The notes: a model not told the origin generated them from the letters alone. Positions 28,068 to 38,410 are shown, counted from the first letter of the stretch. The stretch is 64,000 nucleotides of DNA from Shewanella seohaensis (GCF_025449215.1 NZ_CP104900.1:2852001-2916000), one strand, 5' to 3'. A program made the numbers and translations.

Positions 28068-29004
28068 TCAAGAGTTTCTGTAACAGGATGAAGAAGAACA
28101 GTAACAGGCCAATGACAATCTTGGTCCACCAACTGCTTAAACTGCCATCGAAGGTAATATAGGTTTGAATCACCCCCATCAAAATCACCCCAAGCACAGT
28201 GCCGAGCACAAAGCCACTGCCGCCAGTTAGCAAGGTGCCACCAATGACCACGGCGGCAATGGCATCCAGTTCGACGCCAATGGCGCCAAGCGCATAGCCC
28301 GAGAAGGTGTAAAAGGTAAAGACAATCCCCGCCAGCGTTGCCAGGAAGCTACTGATGGCGTAAATACTGATGGTAGTTTTAGCGATGGAAATCCCCATCA
28401 GCTCGGCGGAATGTTGATTGCCACCAATGGCATACACATTCGTACCAAAACGGGTGTAATGCATAACCACGGCGATAATCACAAAGAACAGGATAAAGAT
28501 CAGCGAGCTTAAATCGAGCGCGCCATTGCCTGGTAGTGCAATGCTCATCTCGGCCACTGCATCGTAAAATGGATGGTCAATGGCAATCGACTCTTCGCTG
28601 AGCGTTGTCGCTAAGCCCCGCGCTAAGAACATGCCCGCAAGCGTTACAATAAATGGCTGCAACTTATACACATGGATAATAGTGCCCATGAGTGCGCCAA
28701 ACAGAGTGCCTAGGGGCAGAATAACCGCAAAGGCTAACAATGGATGCCACTGGTACTCGGTGATTAATAAACTAGTGACGACTCCACTTAAGGCGATGAC
28801 GGCGCCAACCGAGAGATCGATCCCGCCAGAGATAATCACTAAGGTCATGCCTAATGCGGTGATCAATAGGAATGCATTGTCACGCAACAGGTTGGTGACC
28901 ACTCGGCCACTGGCAAAACCATCAAACTGAAAGGTGCCGACCAGAAACATGGTCAGTAATAATGAGGCGGTGATCCACAGCGGGATAAAACGTCTTGCTA
29001 TCAT
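28042..29004 (-). CDS. Sugar ABC transporter permease (YjfF-type)
   Basis: 320-residue BPD_transp_2 family permease, about eight to nine membrane helices, with ITALGMTLVIISGGIDLSVGAVIALSGV near residue 50 and the late GVELDAIAAVVIGGTLLTGGSGFVLG typical of pentose/furanose importers. It resembles E. coli YjfF of the YtfQRT-YjfF galactofuranose system. It overlaps the upstream permease gene by 4 bases and the GH43 gene downstream, so it is translationally coupled. L-arabinose, perhaps as the furanose, is the likely substrate from context. Confidence 0.88.
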   Translation of the reverse strand: MIARRFIPLWITASLLLTMFLVGTFQFDGFASGRVVTNLLRDNAFLLITALGMTLVIISGGIDLSVGAVIALSGVVTSLLITEYQWHPLLAFAVILPLGTLFGALMGTIIHVYKLQPFIVTLAGMFLARGLATTLSEESIAIDHPFYDAVAEMSIALPGNGALDLSSLIFILFFVIIAVVMHYTRFGTNVYAIGGNQHSAELMGISIAKTTISIYAISSFLATLAGIVFTFYTFSGYALGAIGVELDAIAAVVIGGTLLTGGSGFVLGTVLGVILMGVIQTYITFDGSLSSWWTKIVIGLLLFFFILLQKLLNGRKTQHG

Positions 29005-30217
29005 AGTTTTTCTCCTGTTGCTGTACTGGCTTTTGCACTTGTGCCCTTTTCTGCTGGTTTGGCATCCGCTTGACGCTTGGATGTGAACAGCGCCGACAAT
29101 TGGCGCCTAAATTTAGCCGATTGCAACAGCAGCACGGTCAGGATAACGATGGCCTTGATCAGCAAGTTAAATTTAGCGGGTAAACCACTGACGATAATCG
29201 TGGTCGCTAAGGTTTGAATGATCAGCGCGCCGACGACCGACAAAATTAACGAGAAACGCCCGCCCGTGAGCGCTGCGCCGCCAATCACGACGGCCAGCAC
29301 GGCATCGAGTTCAAGCCAAAGCCCAGCGTTATTCGCATCTGAACCTTGGATATCGGCGGTGCTGATCATGCCAGCCAACGCCGCGCACAGACCCGCAATG
29401 CCATAGGCGAACAGTTTGATGGATTTATCGTTGATCCCAAGGTAACGACTTGCCTTGGCATTACAGCCAACCGCTTCGATAAAAAGCCCTAAAGCGGTTT
29501 TACGCAGCAGTAATTGGCTGAAGGTTAGCATCCCAATCACAATCCACACTGGCATCGGCAGGCCTAAAAACTGGCCCACGCCAATGGCGGCAAAGCCAGG
29601 ATGCTGGAAGGTGATAATTTGCCCTTGATTGATAAGCTGAGCAACACCGCGCCCCGCCACCATGAGCAGTAAGGTCGCGACAATTGGTTGAATACCTAAG
29701 AAACTCACCAGACCGCCATTAATACAGCCAGCGAAGAGCCCAACGATCAAGCCTGCCGCAATAACGGTGACTAAGCTGATATCCGGCACTAACAGTAGAT
29801 TGGCGCAAACCGCGCCTGCAATCGCCATTACGGCACCAACCGACAGGTCGATTCCGCCAGTAGCAATCACGAGACTCATACCAATGGAGAGCAGCGCCAC
29901 GGGTGCACTGCGATTTAAGATATCAATCAAAGAGCCATAGAGTCTGTCGTCTTGATAGCTGATATTGAAGAAACTGCTGTCAATAAACAGATTGGCCAGT
30001 AACAGAATAGTTAAGGCCAATAGTGGCCACAGGTATCGACTAATGGAGGTCGACTTACCCGCTTGGTAACGGGCATTTTTTCTTGAACCATGGTCTTATG
30101 ACTTTCCTGCATCCGTGGTTGCCGCTCAGATGAATGCGCCTCAGATGCGTTCATCTGGGGTGAGATCAAATCGGCGGACATGCGTGTGGATGATAGGGTT
30201 TCGGCTGAGCTTTTCAT
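29001..30217 (-). CDS. Sugar ABC transporter permease (YtfT-type); frame broken near 30058
   Basis: Second BPD_transp_2 permease. The main open frame (29001-30020) begins inside the first membrane helix (ALTILLLANLFIDSS), and the same frame reads upstream as ISRYLWPLLALTILLL without a start codon. A second frame, 30011-30217, supplies a polar N-terminus starting just after the ATPase stop. Adding one base in the CCC run at 30058-30060 joins them as TKRGKSTSISRYLWPLL. Family motifs include APVALLSIGMSLVIATGGIDLSVGAVMAIAGA and LELDAVLAVVIGGAALTGGRF. It works with the adjacent YjfF-type permease. Confidence 0.85.
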
Positions 30218-31714
30218 TTATCCCTCCGCAATCGCTTGCATTACGTGTTGCGAGGTTAATTCCGCTCCTGAAAGTTCACGTACTGCGTATCTGTCGCGTA
30301 ATACCACGACTTTATTTGAAAAGGCCACGAGCTCATCGAGCTCAGACGATGCAACCAGCAGCGACATGCCTTCATCACACAAGGTTCTGATAAGTTTGAC
30401 GATTTCGGCGTGGGCGCCAATATCGATGCCGCGGGTCGGCTCATCCAGTACCAATAAAATCGGCTCTATGGCTAACCAACGCGCGAGGATCACCTTCTGT
30501 TGATTACCACCACTCAACTGTTCTATGGGTTTATCTGCGTCCGGTGTCGCAATCTGTAATTTATCGATAAAGAACTGGGCAATTTCCTGCTGCCGAGCTT
30601 TAGATAGATACCGCCACCACCCGATACGCGCCTGCAGCGCGAGTATGATGTTTTCACGAATCGATAAAGGGCCGATGATGCCGTCAATCTTGCGATCTTC
30701 TGGGCACAGGGCGATTCCAGCGCTGATTGCATCCACGGGTTGTGACAGATTCAATTTCTGCCCAGCCAAATGAATACTGCCGCTATCGACCAAGTCCAGC
30801 CCAAAAACGGCGTTGCAGACTTCGCTGCGCCCAGAGCCTAGCAGCCCCGCAAGTCCAACTGCCTGCCCCTTTGGCACGGTGAGATTCATCGATTGGATTG
30901 AACCTTTTACCGACACATCTTTGAGGGACAAGAGCACAGCCTCAGCGCGGGTGACTGTGCGCTCCTTTTCCTGTTTATCAACCAATTGCTCCTGCAGAGA
31001 ACGCCCGAGCATGGCTTCAATCAACTTAGGTTGTGGCAGTTCTGCCGTCAGATATTCGCCGATAAACTGCCCGTTACGTAACACGGTAATGCGATCGCTT
31101 ATCTGATAAACCTGATCGAGGAAGTGAGTGATAAAGACGATAGCCACGCCCTTGGCTTTGAGCTGGTTTAAGATCCCAAACAGCACTTGCACTTCTTTGG
31201 CATCTAAGCTCGCCGTAGGCTCATCGAGCACTAATACCTTGGCCGACATGGCTACGCCGCGGGCGATGGCGATCAGTTGCTGCACCGCGATGGAATAATC
31301 CGACAGCGGTGCGCTAACATCGATATCCAGCTTGAACTGGGTTAACACGGCCCGCGCGTCGGCATACATTTTTAAAATGGATCAACCCAAGGCGTCGCGG
31401 TTCGTAACCGAGGAACAGGTTTTGTGCCACGGTCAGATTAGGCACTAAGTTCACCTCTTGATAAACCGTGCTGATCCCCGCCTTTTGCGCGTCCATTGGT
31501 GTGTTGAAGTGTTGCGGCTCACCTAGAAAGAGGATGTCGCCCATGTCTTTCGACTGGGCGCCTGTCATCACTTTCACCAGCGTCGATTTACCCGCACCGT
31601 TTTCGCCCAATAGGGCGTGAACTTCCCCGCAAATAACCGTAAGCTCACATCCTCAAGGGCTTTAACGCCCGGATAATGCTTACTGATCTGCTTGAGTTCT
31701 AAAATAAGGCTCAT
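30218..31714 (-). CDS. Sugar ABC transporter ATPase (YtfR-type); two frame breaks near 31369-31373 and 31625-31628
   Basis: About 499-residue double ATPase that powers the adjacent permeases. Three frames make up one protein: MSLILELKQISKHYPGVKAL, then GENGAGKSTLVKVMTG (Walker A) to GLIHFK, then MYADARAVL to the end. The second half has LLGSGRSEV, LSGGNQQKVILARWL and VLVLDEPTRGIDIG motifs. A missing G in the run at 31625-31628 and a missing A in the run at 31369-31373 restore one frame. The start ATG lies 31 bases after the binding protein gene. Confidence 0.86.
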
Positions 31715-31745
31715 AGCGCTATTCCCCAAGAAAGCGTCAATGGGA

Positions 31746-32687
31746 TTATTGCTGGCGGCGCTTTTCGTACTCTGCGGCCGCGGTTTCTTGGGTAAATACA
31801 TCACCCGTGGTGCTAATAAGCTTGGCTTGATCCTTATTGCCCTTCAGGTACGCATCGATAGCATCGAACGCTGGGCCGCCTAAGTATGGGCTAAGCTCAA
31901 CCGTGGCATTAACATCACCATCGGCCATGGCCTTAAAGTAATCGGGAACACCGTCCACTGAGACAATCAGAATATCTTTGCCCGGTTTTAAACCCGCTTC
32001 TTTAATGGCTTGCACCGCGCCAAGGGCCATTTCATCGTTATGCGACCACACGGCGCACAGTGGCTGACCGTTTTGCGCCTTGAGGAAACCTTCCATCACT
32101 TCTTTACCCTTAGCGCGGGTAAATTCGCCGGTTTGGCTACGAACGATCTTGGCATTGGGATAATTGGCAATCACTTGGTTAAAACCGGCGGCGCGATCAA
32201 TCGCTGCGGTTGCACCTACTGTGCCCTGCAACTCGGCGATATCGCAGTTGCCTTGGGTTTTATCCATTAGCCATTGGCCAATCTTGCGGCCTTCTTCGGT
32301 AAAGTCGGAGGCGATACGGGTAAGGAATAAGGAGTCATCATCGACCTTAATATTACGGTCGACAATCACCACAGGAATATGGGCACGTTTGGCTTCTTTG
32401 AGTACGGGTTTCCAGCCTGTTTCTACCACGGGAGCGATAATAATGGCATCCACGCCTTGGGCGATAAAGCTACGCACGGCTTTGATTTGGTTCTCTTGTT
32501 TTTGCTGAGCGTCGGCAAATTTTAAATCGATGCCACGCTGTTTGGCTTCGGCCTTGACCGCTTCACTAAAGCTGGTGCGCCAACCACTCTCGGAGCCAAC
32601 CTGTGAAAAGCCCACCGTGGTGGCGTAGGCACAAGTTGCACTGACAGCCCATAATCCCAATGCGGTAATGATTTTATTATGTTTCAT
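31746..32687 (-). CDS. Periplasmic sugar-binding protein of the ABC importer (YtfQ-type)
   Basis: 313-residue Peripla_BP_4 protein with a signal peptide ending near TCAYA. The fold's usual landmarks are visible: VGFSQVGSESGWRTSFSEAVKAEA at the mature start, IIIAPVVETGWKPVLKEAK, VDRNIKVDD, and GTVGATAAIDRAAGFNQ. It resembles E. coli YtfQ, which binds galactofuranose. It delivers substrate to the ATPase and two permeases encoded next to it. Genomic context points to L-arabinose. Confidence 0.9.
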   Translation of the reverse strand: MKHNKIITALGLWAVSATCAYATTVGFSQVGSESGWRTSFSEAVKAEAKQRGIDLKFADAQQKQENQIKAVRSFIAQGVDAIIIAPVVETGWKPVLKEAKRAHIPVVIVDRNIKVDDDSLFLTRIASDFTEEGRKIGQWLMDKTQGNCDIAELQGTVGATAAIDRAAGFNQVIANYPNAKIVRSQTGEFTRAKGKEVMEGFLKAQNGQPLCAVWSHNDEMALGAVQAIKEAGLKPGKDILIVSVDGVPDYFKAMADGDVNATVELSPYLGGPAFDAIDAYLKGNKDQAKLISTTGDVFTQETAAAEYEKRRQQ

Positions 32688-32785
32688 TATTATTCCCTTT
32701 ATAATTTTAGGTAACAGAGATCCCCTAGCCTGCTGTTAACAGCAGGCCAACTCGTACAAATAAATGTTATTTCGCCTTGATTGAA

Positions 32786-33841
32786 TTAAATATTCTTAAA
32801 CTTATGTACCGTAATTTGTTGATATTGAGTATTTGCCTCAAGCATGACACTCGGGAAATGGTCAATGTTTACCGCATTCGGATAACCGTGGGTTTCTAAA
32901 CACAGGCCATGGAATTGATTAATGCTATAACCTTCATCATCAATATGGCTGCCATCGAGAAAGTTGCCACTATAAAATTGCACGCCGACTTCAGTGGTAC
33001 TAATTTCGAGTTCTCGGCCAGAAAGCGGATCTTTTAACACCGCAATAGCCTGCAAACTGTTTTTATTGTCTGGATTTCTATCCATCACAAAATAATGATC
33101 ATAACCATTAGTTAATTGCTTAATATCCGTGGCAATTAGCTTCGGTTGTTTGAAATCGTAAGCGCCATCGTCGACTAAGGTTAATTCGCCTGTTGGGATC
33201 TGTTCATTATCGAGCGCCAGGAAATGGCTGGCTTGAATGGAGAGTTCGTGCCCTAAAATGCCTTGCTGTTTGTTGGAGGCAAGATTCCAGTAAGCATGAT
33301 TGGTTAAACAGACGGGGGTGGTTTGATCGCAAACGGCTTGATAGTTCAGGGTTAATTCATTGTTTTCATTGAGACGGTATTCTAGCTTGATGGCAAGATT
33401 ACCCGGAAATCCTTGACCGCCATCGGGGCTGGTAATGCTGAAAACTGCCGCCACACTGTCATTGTCCTGCAGCGTCTCAACCTGCCAAGTGCAATGGCTT
33501 AATCCTTTAGGTCCGCCGTGAAGTTGATTGTTGCCTTCATTGGCGACTAATTGAATTGTTTTACCTGCTAAGGGGAATTGTGCTTTACCAATGCGATTTG
33601 CGACACGGCCGGCGGTAATACCAAAATAATACGGATTAGTCGCCCAATCTTTAATATCTTGATAGCCAAGACTTAATGAAATAGGTTCTTGCCCTTGACC
33701 ATAAAGTTTGACCGACCAAATACTGGCGCCGTAATTTGACAGAACCACTTCAAGCCCGTGGCTATTGGTGAGCGTGACTAATTGTAATTCATCCGCAAAT
33801 GCGGCGTGTTGTAGGCTTTTTTTAGTAACAGAGAGTTGCAT
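32786..33841 (-). CDS. galM: Aldose 1-epimerase (mutarotase)
   Basis: 351-residue GalM family enzyme. Seen are NPYYFGITAGRVANRIGKAQF near residue 70 (substrate Arg), NEGNNQLHGG near 101 (catalytic His), TNHAYWNLA near 180 (second His), and GVQFYSGNFLDG with the late Glu (CLETHGYPNAVN). It interconverts alpha and beta anomers of free sugars in the cytoplasm. Between the ABC genes and the SDR gene, it would supply the right anomer of L-arabinose to the isomerase or dehydrogenase. Confidence 0.92.
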   Translation of the reverse strand: MQLSVTKKSLQHAAFADELQLVTLTNSHGLEVVLSNYGASIWSVKLYGQGQEPISLSLGYQDIKDWATNPYYFGITAGRVANRIGKAQFPLAGKTIQLVANEGNNQLHGGPKGLSHCTWQVETLQDNDSVAAVFSITSPDGGQGFPGNLAIKLEYRLNENNELTLNYQAVCDQTTPVCLTNHAYWNLASNKQQGILGHELSIQASHFLALDNEQIPTGELTLVDDGAYDFKQPKLIATDIKQLTNGYDHYFVMDRNPDNKNSLQAIAVLKDPLSGRELEISTTEVGVQFYSGNFLDGSHIDDEGYSINQFHGLCLETHGYPNAVNIDHFPSVMLEANTQYQQITVHKFKNI

Positions 33842-33920
33842 GGTGAGTGCTTTACCTTTTATTTAAAATAAACTCAGCACTCACCTCATTATTTAATGAA
33901 CTGAAATTTTATTGTGATAT

Positions 33921-34691
33921 TTAAATCCAACCACCATCGACAATAAAATTCTGTGCGGTGCAGAGTTTGCTATCATCTGCTGCTAAAAATAACGCCATAG
34001 CAGCAATATCTTCGGGCATTACATATTCTTTAATACATTGGTTATTTTCGATATGTTTTGCCGTATCTTTATCTACCCAGTGTGTGAGTTGACGTTTTGT
34101 CATCACCCAACCCGGCGTTAAGGTATTAATCCGGATTTTATCTTTACCTAAATCGGCTGCTAACCCTCGGGTTAAGCCCATGGCGCCGGCCTTAGATGCG
34201 GTGTAACCCGCCATGCCCGCCTGCCGATTGTGCCAACTCATAGAACCTAAGTTGATCACTGAGCCACCGCCGAGGCGCTGCATTTGCGACCTGACCGCTT
34301 GTACGGCAAAAAAGTAATGCCGCAAATTGGTGTTTAGGCATTGGTCCCAATATTCTGGGGTCACTTCGTCGATACTATGGCGCTGATCGCACGCGGCATT
34401 ATTAATCAATACCGATATTGGCCCCAAATCGTCCTCGACCTGAGCAATCACACGCTTGAGGGCGGCGATATCGACAAGATCGCAGTGATAAAATTTTACG
34501 CTGGCCTCTGGTTGAGTCTGCTTAAGGTCTGCGATGAGTTGAGTCGACTCCTCAACTAAAATATCGACAAATGCCACCTTAGCGCCCTGCTCTAAAAAAG
34601 CATTAACCAAGCAAGCTCCAATACCCGTTGCACCACCACTGATAAAAATGGTTTTCCCTTGTAAACTCGGGTATTGATTAGTCAACTTCAT
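33921..34691 (-). CDS. SDR-family sugar dehydrogenase, probable L-arabinose 1-dehydrogenase
   Basis: 256-residue classical short-chain dehydrogenase. The nucleotide site is GGATGIGACL near residue 20, the NNAA motif follows near 92, and the catalytic Ser-Tyr-Lys is seen as NLGSMSW and YTASKAG. The C-terminus ends in FIVDGGWI, typical of the family. Proteins of this subgroup oxidise galactose or L-arabinose at C1. Adjacent L-arabonate dehydratase and mutarotase genes support an oxidative sugar role. The substrate is inferred, not shown by sequence. Confidence 0.8.
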   Translation of the reverse strand: MKLTNQYPSLQGKTIFISGGATGIGACLVNAFLEQGAKVAFVDILVEESTQLIADLKQTQPEASVKFYHCDLVDIAALKRVIAQVEDDLGPISVLINNAACDQRHSIDEVTPEYWDQCLNTNLRHYFFAVQAVRSQMQRLGGGSVINLGSMSWHNRQAGMAGYTASKAGAMGLTRGLAADLGKDKIRINTLTPGWVMTKRQLTHWVDKDTAKHIENNQCIKEYVMPEDIAAMALFLAADDSKLCTAQNFIVDGGWI

Positions 34692-34751
34692 AACTCAACC
34701 TTTTATTAAAATAATTATCTGGTTTTATTATAAAAGAAAACGAGTTCATAT

Positions 34752-36485
34752 TTAATGGGAATGTGCTGGTATCTCTGCACCTCGACATCCCACGAGAAAA
34801 TCAAAATCACATCCCTCATCCGCCTGGAGAACATGCTCCTTAAAAAGCGAGAGATAGCCACCATTCACGGGAATGGATTTCACCGTCGCCAGTTTGGCAA
34901 GACGAGCCTGTAACTCTTGGTCACTGATCTCTAGCTGTAACGTTCCGGCATAAGTGTCTAGCGCTATCATGTCACCATTTTGAACGGCGGCCAGTGGCCC
35001 AAGGGCTTGTGCTTCTGGGGCAACATGCAGCACAACTGTGCCAAAGGCGGTGCCACTCATGCGTGCATCGGAAATCCTAACCATGTCCTTAATTCCTTTT
35101 TTCAACAACTTAGGTGGCAGTCCCATATTGCCGACCTCAGCCATGCCCGGATATCCCTTCGGGCCACAGCTTTTAAGCACCATAATGCTGTTTTCATCAA
35201 TATCCAATTCAGGATCGCCGATGCGAGCGTTGTAATCGTCGAAGCTTTCAAACACCACGGCTTTACCGCGGTGCTGCATCAGGTGTGCGCTGGCGGCTGA
35301 AGTTTTGATCACTGCGCCTCGGGGCGCGAGATTGCCGCGCAGTACGCGAATGCCGCCATTTTCGACCAAGGGTTTTTCAAGTGACATGATCACCTCTTGG
35401 TTATAACAAGGCGCTTCTTTGACATTGTCCCAGAGGCTAGCCGCATTGACTGTAAGCGTGTTTTTGCTCAGTAAATCATGCTCAAACAGCTGCCTTAATA
35501 CTGCTGGCAGGCCACCTGCGTAGTAAAAGTCTTCCATTAAGTACTGACCCGAAGGCTTAAGATTCACTATGGTCGGTACTGTGTAACCATGGCGCCAGTC
35601 ATCGAGTGACAGCTCAACCCCTATCCTGCCGGCAATCGCCTTTAAATGGATTACGGCGTTGGTTGAGCCACCAATCGCAGCATTGACTTTGATGGCATTG
35701 ATAAAAGCATCACGGCTTAAAATTTTACTTAAGGTCAAATCCTCTTTGACCATCTCCACAATTCGCATTCCCGACATATGCGCCAATACTTGGCGGCGAG
35801 AATCCACCGCAGGAATGGCTGCATTGTGTGGCAAACTCACCCCAAGGGTTTCCACCATACAAGCCATAGTCGATGCTGTGCCCATAGTGTTGCAGGTGCC
35901 CGTTGAGCGTGACATATCCGCCTCGGCATTCATAAATGCGGCGAGACTGATGTTGCCCGCTTTATATTCTTGATGCAGTTCCCATACGAGTGTGCCCGAA
36001 CCGACATCCTTGCCCTTATGCTTACCATTGAGCATGGGACCACCGGTAACAACAATTGTCGGTAAATCACAACTGGCCGCACCCATTAATAAAGCCGGAG
36101 TCGTTTTATCGCAGCCCACTAACAGCACAACACCGTCGATGGGGTTGCCACGAATGGCTTCTTCCGTGTCCATGGCCGCAAGGTTACGGGTAAGCATGGC
36201 ACTTGGACGCAAGTTAGACTCGCCATTCGAAAACACTGGAAACTCCACTGGAATGCCACCCGCTTCCCGAATGCCATTCTTTACTCTTTGCGCCAATTCC
36301 CGTAGATGACCATTACAGGGCGTCAATTCTGACCAGGTATTGCAAATACCAATCACAGGCTTATTTTGAAAGTGATGCTCGGGTATGCCTTGGTTTTTCA
36401 TCCAACTGCGATACATAAAGCCATTTTTATCATCACTACCAAACCAACTAGCCGAACGAAGTGTTTTCGGTTTTTTATTATTCAT
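34752..36485 (-). CDS. L-arabonate dehydratase (IlvD/Edd family)
   Basis: About 577-residue dehydratase of the sugar-acid branch of the IlvD/Edd family, which converts L-arabonate to 2-keto-3-deoxy-L-arabonate. The [Fe-S] cysteines are visible in NTWSELTPCNGH, GCDKTTPALLMGAASCDLP and STGTCNTMGTASTM. The C-terminal MVRISDARMSGTAFGTVVLHVAPEA segment is diagnostic of the pentonate group. I prefer the ATG at 36485 (GAAGG six bases upstream); the frame is open to 36545. It is the first gene of the long minus-strand unit and is divergent from a GH43 gene, with an operator between. Confidence 0.88.
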   Translation of the reverse strand: MNNKKPKTLRSASWFGSDDKNGFMYRSWMKNQGIPEHHFQNKPVIGICNTWSELTPCNGHLRELAQRVKNGIREAGGIPVEFPVFSNGESNLRPSAMLTRNLAAMDTEEAIRGNPIDGVVLLVGCDKTTPALLMGAASCDLPTIVVTGGPMLNGKHKGKDVGSGTLVWELHQEYKAGNISLAAFMNAEADMSRSTGTCNTMGTASTMACMVETLGVSLPHNAAIPAVDSRRQVLAHMSGMRIVEMVKEDLTLSKILSRDAFINAIKVNAAIGGSTNAVIHLKAIAGRIGVELSLDDWRHGYTVPTIVNLKPSGQYLMEDFYYAGGLPAVLRQLFEHDLLSKNTLTVNAASLWDNVKEAPCYNQEVIMSLEKPLVENGGIRVLRGNLAPRGAVIKTSAASAHLMQHRGKAVVFESFDDYNARIGDPELDIDENSIMVLKSCGPKGYPGMAEVGNMGLPPKLLKKGIKDMVRISDARMSGTAFGTVVLHVAPEAQALGPLAAVQNGDMIALDTYAGTLQLEISDQELQARLAKLATVKSIPVNGGYLSLFKEHVLQADEGCDFDFLVGCRGAEIPAHSH

Positions 36486-36617
36486 ATGACACCTTCGTCT
36501 TCCAAGGCACATGCCCTGCCCGAATAATTGAGTAACACTCAACATAAAACAAACGGACGAACCTAATGCCCTGAGTTAACAATTTGTACTTTAATATTGC
36601 TAGCACGTAAAAGTATT

Positions 36618-36634
36618 GGTATTACTATAATACC
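36618..36634. promoter_or_regulatory. AraR-type operator in the divergent arabonate dehydratase/GH43 promoter
   Basis: GGTATTACTATAATACC is an exact palindrome with 7-base arms and a CTA centre; the symmetry extends two more bases on each side. It fits the RGTAnTACWATAnTACY pattern at every position and would serve both the 36.5-to-25.9 kb unit and the GH43 gene. Confidence 0.75.
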
Positions 36635-36661
36635 AAAATATCAAAAAACAATAGAGGAAGT

Positions 36662-37608
36662 ATGAAAAAGGCATTTTTGAGTGTGTGTTTGGCATTGAGT
36701 ACGAGTGTCAGCACTGCAGCGATTGCTGCTAACCCTCTGTTTACGGATGTATTTACTGCCGATCCTGCCGCCATAGTGCACCAAGATACTGTTTATCTTT
36801 ATACTGGCCATGACGTTGCAAAGGACAATCGCACCTTCTTCGAAATGCATGATTGGCTCGTTTTCAGCTCTAAGGATATGCACAATTGGACGGCACATGG
36901 CAGCAAGTTATCTGTGAAAGATTTCAGCTGGGCTAAAGGAGATGCATGGGCTAGCCATGTGATCGAAAAAGAAGGTAAGTTTTACTGGTATGTCACGGCA
37001 AGACACAACAAAATCAATGGCTTTGCTATTGGTGTCGCAGTTGCAGATAGTCCACTTGGTCCCTTCAAGGATGCCCGCGGCAGCGCCCTTATCACCAATG
37101 ACATGACCACAGATACCGAGATTGATTGGGATGATATCGATCCTGCTGTCTTTATCGATGATGACAAGCAAGCCTATCTGTTTTGGGGCAACACTAAGCC
37201 AAGATTTGCCAAGCTAAAAGCCAATATGATTGAACTTGATGGCCCAATACACGCCATTGATGTTCCTAACTTCACCGAAGCGCTTTGGGTACATAAAAAA
37301 GATAAAACCTATTATCTTTCATACGCTTCTGGCTTCCTGAAAAAATTGCCTATGCGACCAGCGATAGCATTCAAGGGCCGTGGAAGTACCAAGGCATCTT
37401 AAATGAAGTGGCGGGCAACTCGCCGACAAACCATCAAGCGATTATTGAATTTAAAGGGAAATCCTACTTTATCTACCATACCGGCGCATCGCAGGATGGT
37501 GGCGGTGAGTTTAGACGTTCAGTGGCAATTGACCCGCTGCATTACAATGCCGATGGCACACTACAGCGCATTCATATGACGAGCGAAGGCATCAGCGAGC
37601 CGCAGTAA
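36662..37608 (+). CDS. Exported GH43 enzyme; frame broken near 37336
   Basis: GH43 glycosidase with a signal peptide ending near TAAIAA. Catalytic segments are FTADPAAIVHQ, DDIDPAVFIDDD and VPNFTEALWVHKKDKTYYLSYASG. The first frame stops at 37402 after an unrelated tail; a second frame continues with PEKIAYATSDSIQGPWKYQG and the usual C-terminus to 37608. Adding one C at the CC of 37336-37337 restores about 315 residues. AGAGGAAG precedes the start. Activity is probably arabinofuranosidase or xylosidase; the subfamily needs a search. Confidence 0.85.
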
Positions 37609-37632
37609 TCCTATTTTTGCTCGCGCCAAAGT

Positions 37633-37662
37633 AAAAAAGGTGAACCTACGTTCACCTTTTTT
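37633..37662. terminator. Bidirectional terminator between GH43 and araR
   Basis: AAAAAAGGTGAAC/GTTCACCTTTTTT stem with a 4-base loop between two convergent genes. Confidence 0.85.
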
Positions 37663-37693
37663 ATGGGTAGAGTGCGTTAAAATGAATAACTCG

Positions 37694-38410
37694 TTATTTA
37701 CGCTCAATATTTTTATGCACTGTATCTTGAGACGTCGAGAGTAATTTATTCATCTCGGCTTTCGCGCCTTCACTGTCCCCTGCGGCAATCGCAGTATAAA
37801 TGGCCTTATGGCCTGGGAGTGATTGGATAAAGTCATCCTGAATTGTGCTACTGAGTCTAAAGATTTCGAGCAGCGCAGATTGGATAGACACGCCGAGGGA
37901 CACCATAAACTCGTTATTGGTCGCATCTAAAATCGCCATGTGGAAATCGATATCCGAGGTATAGACTTCATCCGTACCTAATTCGGCCGCTTCCATCTTG
38001 GCATAGGCCGCCGCAATCACCTCAAGCTGCTCAGGGGTGCGTTTTTTCGCCGCCAGTTCCGCTGCTGCGGGTTCAAACACTTCACGGATTTCATAGAGAG
38101 AAGTGTAAAACTCGGGCGAAGGTTTAGATTGGGAAAACCAGTTTAAGATCACCGGATCGAACATGTTCCAGTGGCGACGCTCACGAATGCGGGTGCCAAG
38201 TTTAGGACGGGATTCGATAAGCCCTTTTGCCGTGAGCACCTTAAAGGCTTCCCTTAAGGAGGTGCGTGACACTTCCAGCTCTTCACAGATAGCATTTTCA
38301 TTAGGGATATATTCACCTGGCGCATAAAAGCCGCCCACAATGCGAGAACCTAATTCGCTTGCCACCCAGTTATGGATATTCTGCGGACGGTTATTTGCCT
38401 GATTTGCCAT
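37694..38410 (-). CDS. araR: GntR/FCD-family regulator of arabinose genes (AraR)
   Basis: 238-residue repressor-type protein. The N-terminal winged helix-turn-helix reads GGFYAPGEYIPNENAICEELEVSRTSLREAFKVLTAKGLIESRPKLGTRI at about residues 21-70. The FCD ligand domain follows, with DIDFHMAILDATNNEFM near 150 carrying metal-binding Asp and His. It lies between araBDA and a GH43 gene. The shared 17-bp palindromic pattern upstream of several genes here has the size and symmetry expected for a GntR dimer. The name is by context. Confidence 0.82.
   Translation of the reverse strand: MANQANNRPQNIHNWVASELGSRIVGGFYAPGEYIPNENAICEELEVSRTSLREAFKVLTAKGLIESRPKLGTRIRERRHWNMFDPVILNWFSQSKPSPEFYTSLYEIREVFEPAAAELAAKKRTPEQLEVIAAAYAKMEAAELGTDEVYTSDIDFHMAILDATNNEFMVSLGVSIQSALLEIFRLSSTIQDDFIQSLPGHKAIYTAIAAGDSEGAKAEMNKLLSTSQDTVHKNIERK

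Noticed and set aside
31314..31804. Decayed ABC ATPase pseudogene
   Set aside because: Both breaks are single missing bases in homopolymers and all ATPase motifs are intact on either side, so an active gene is more likely.
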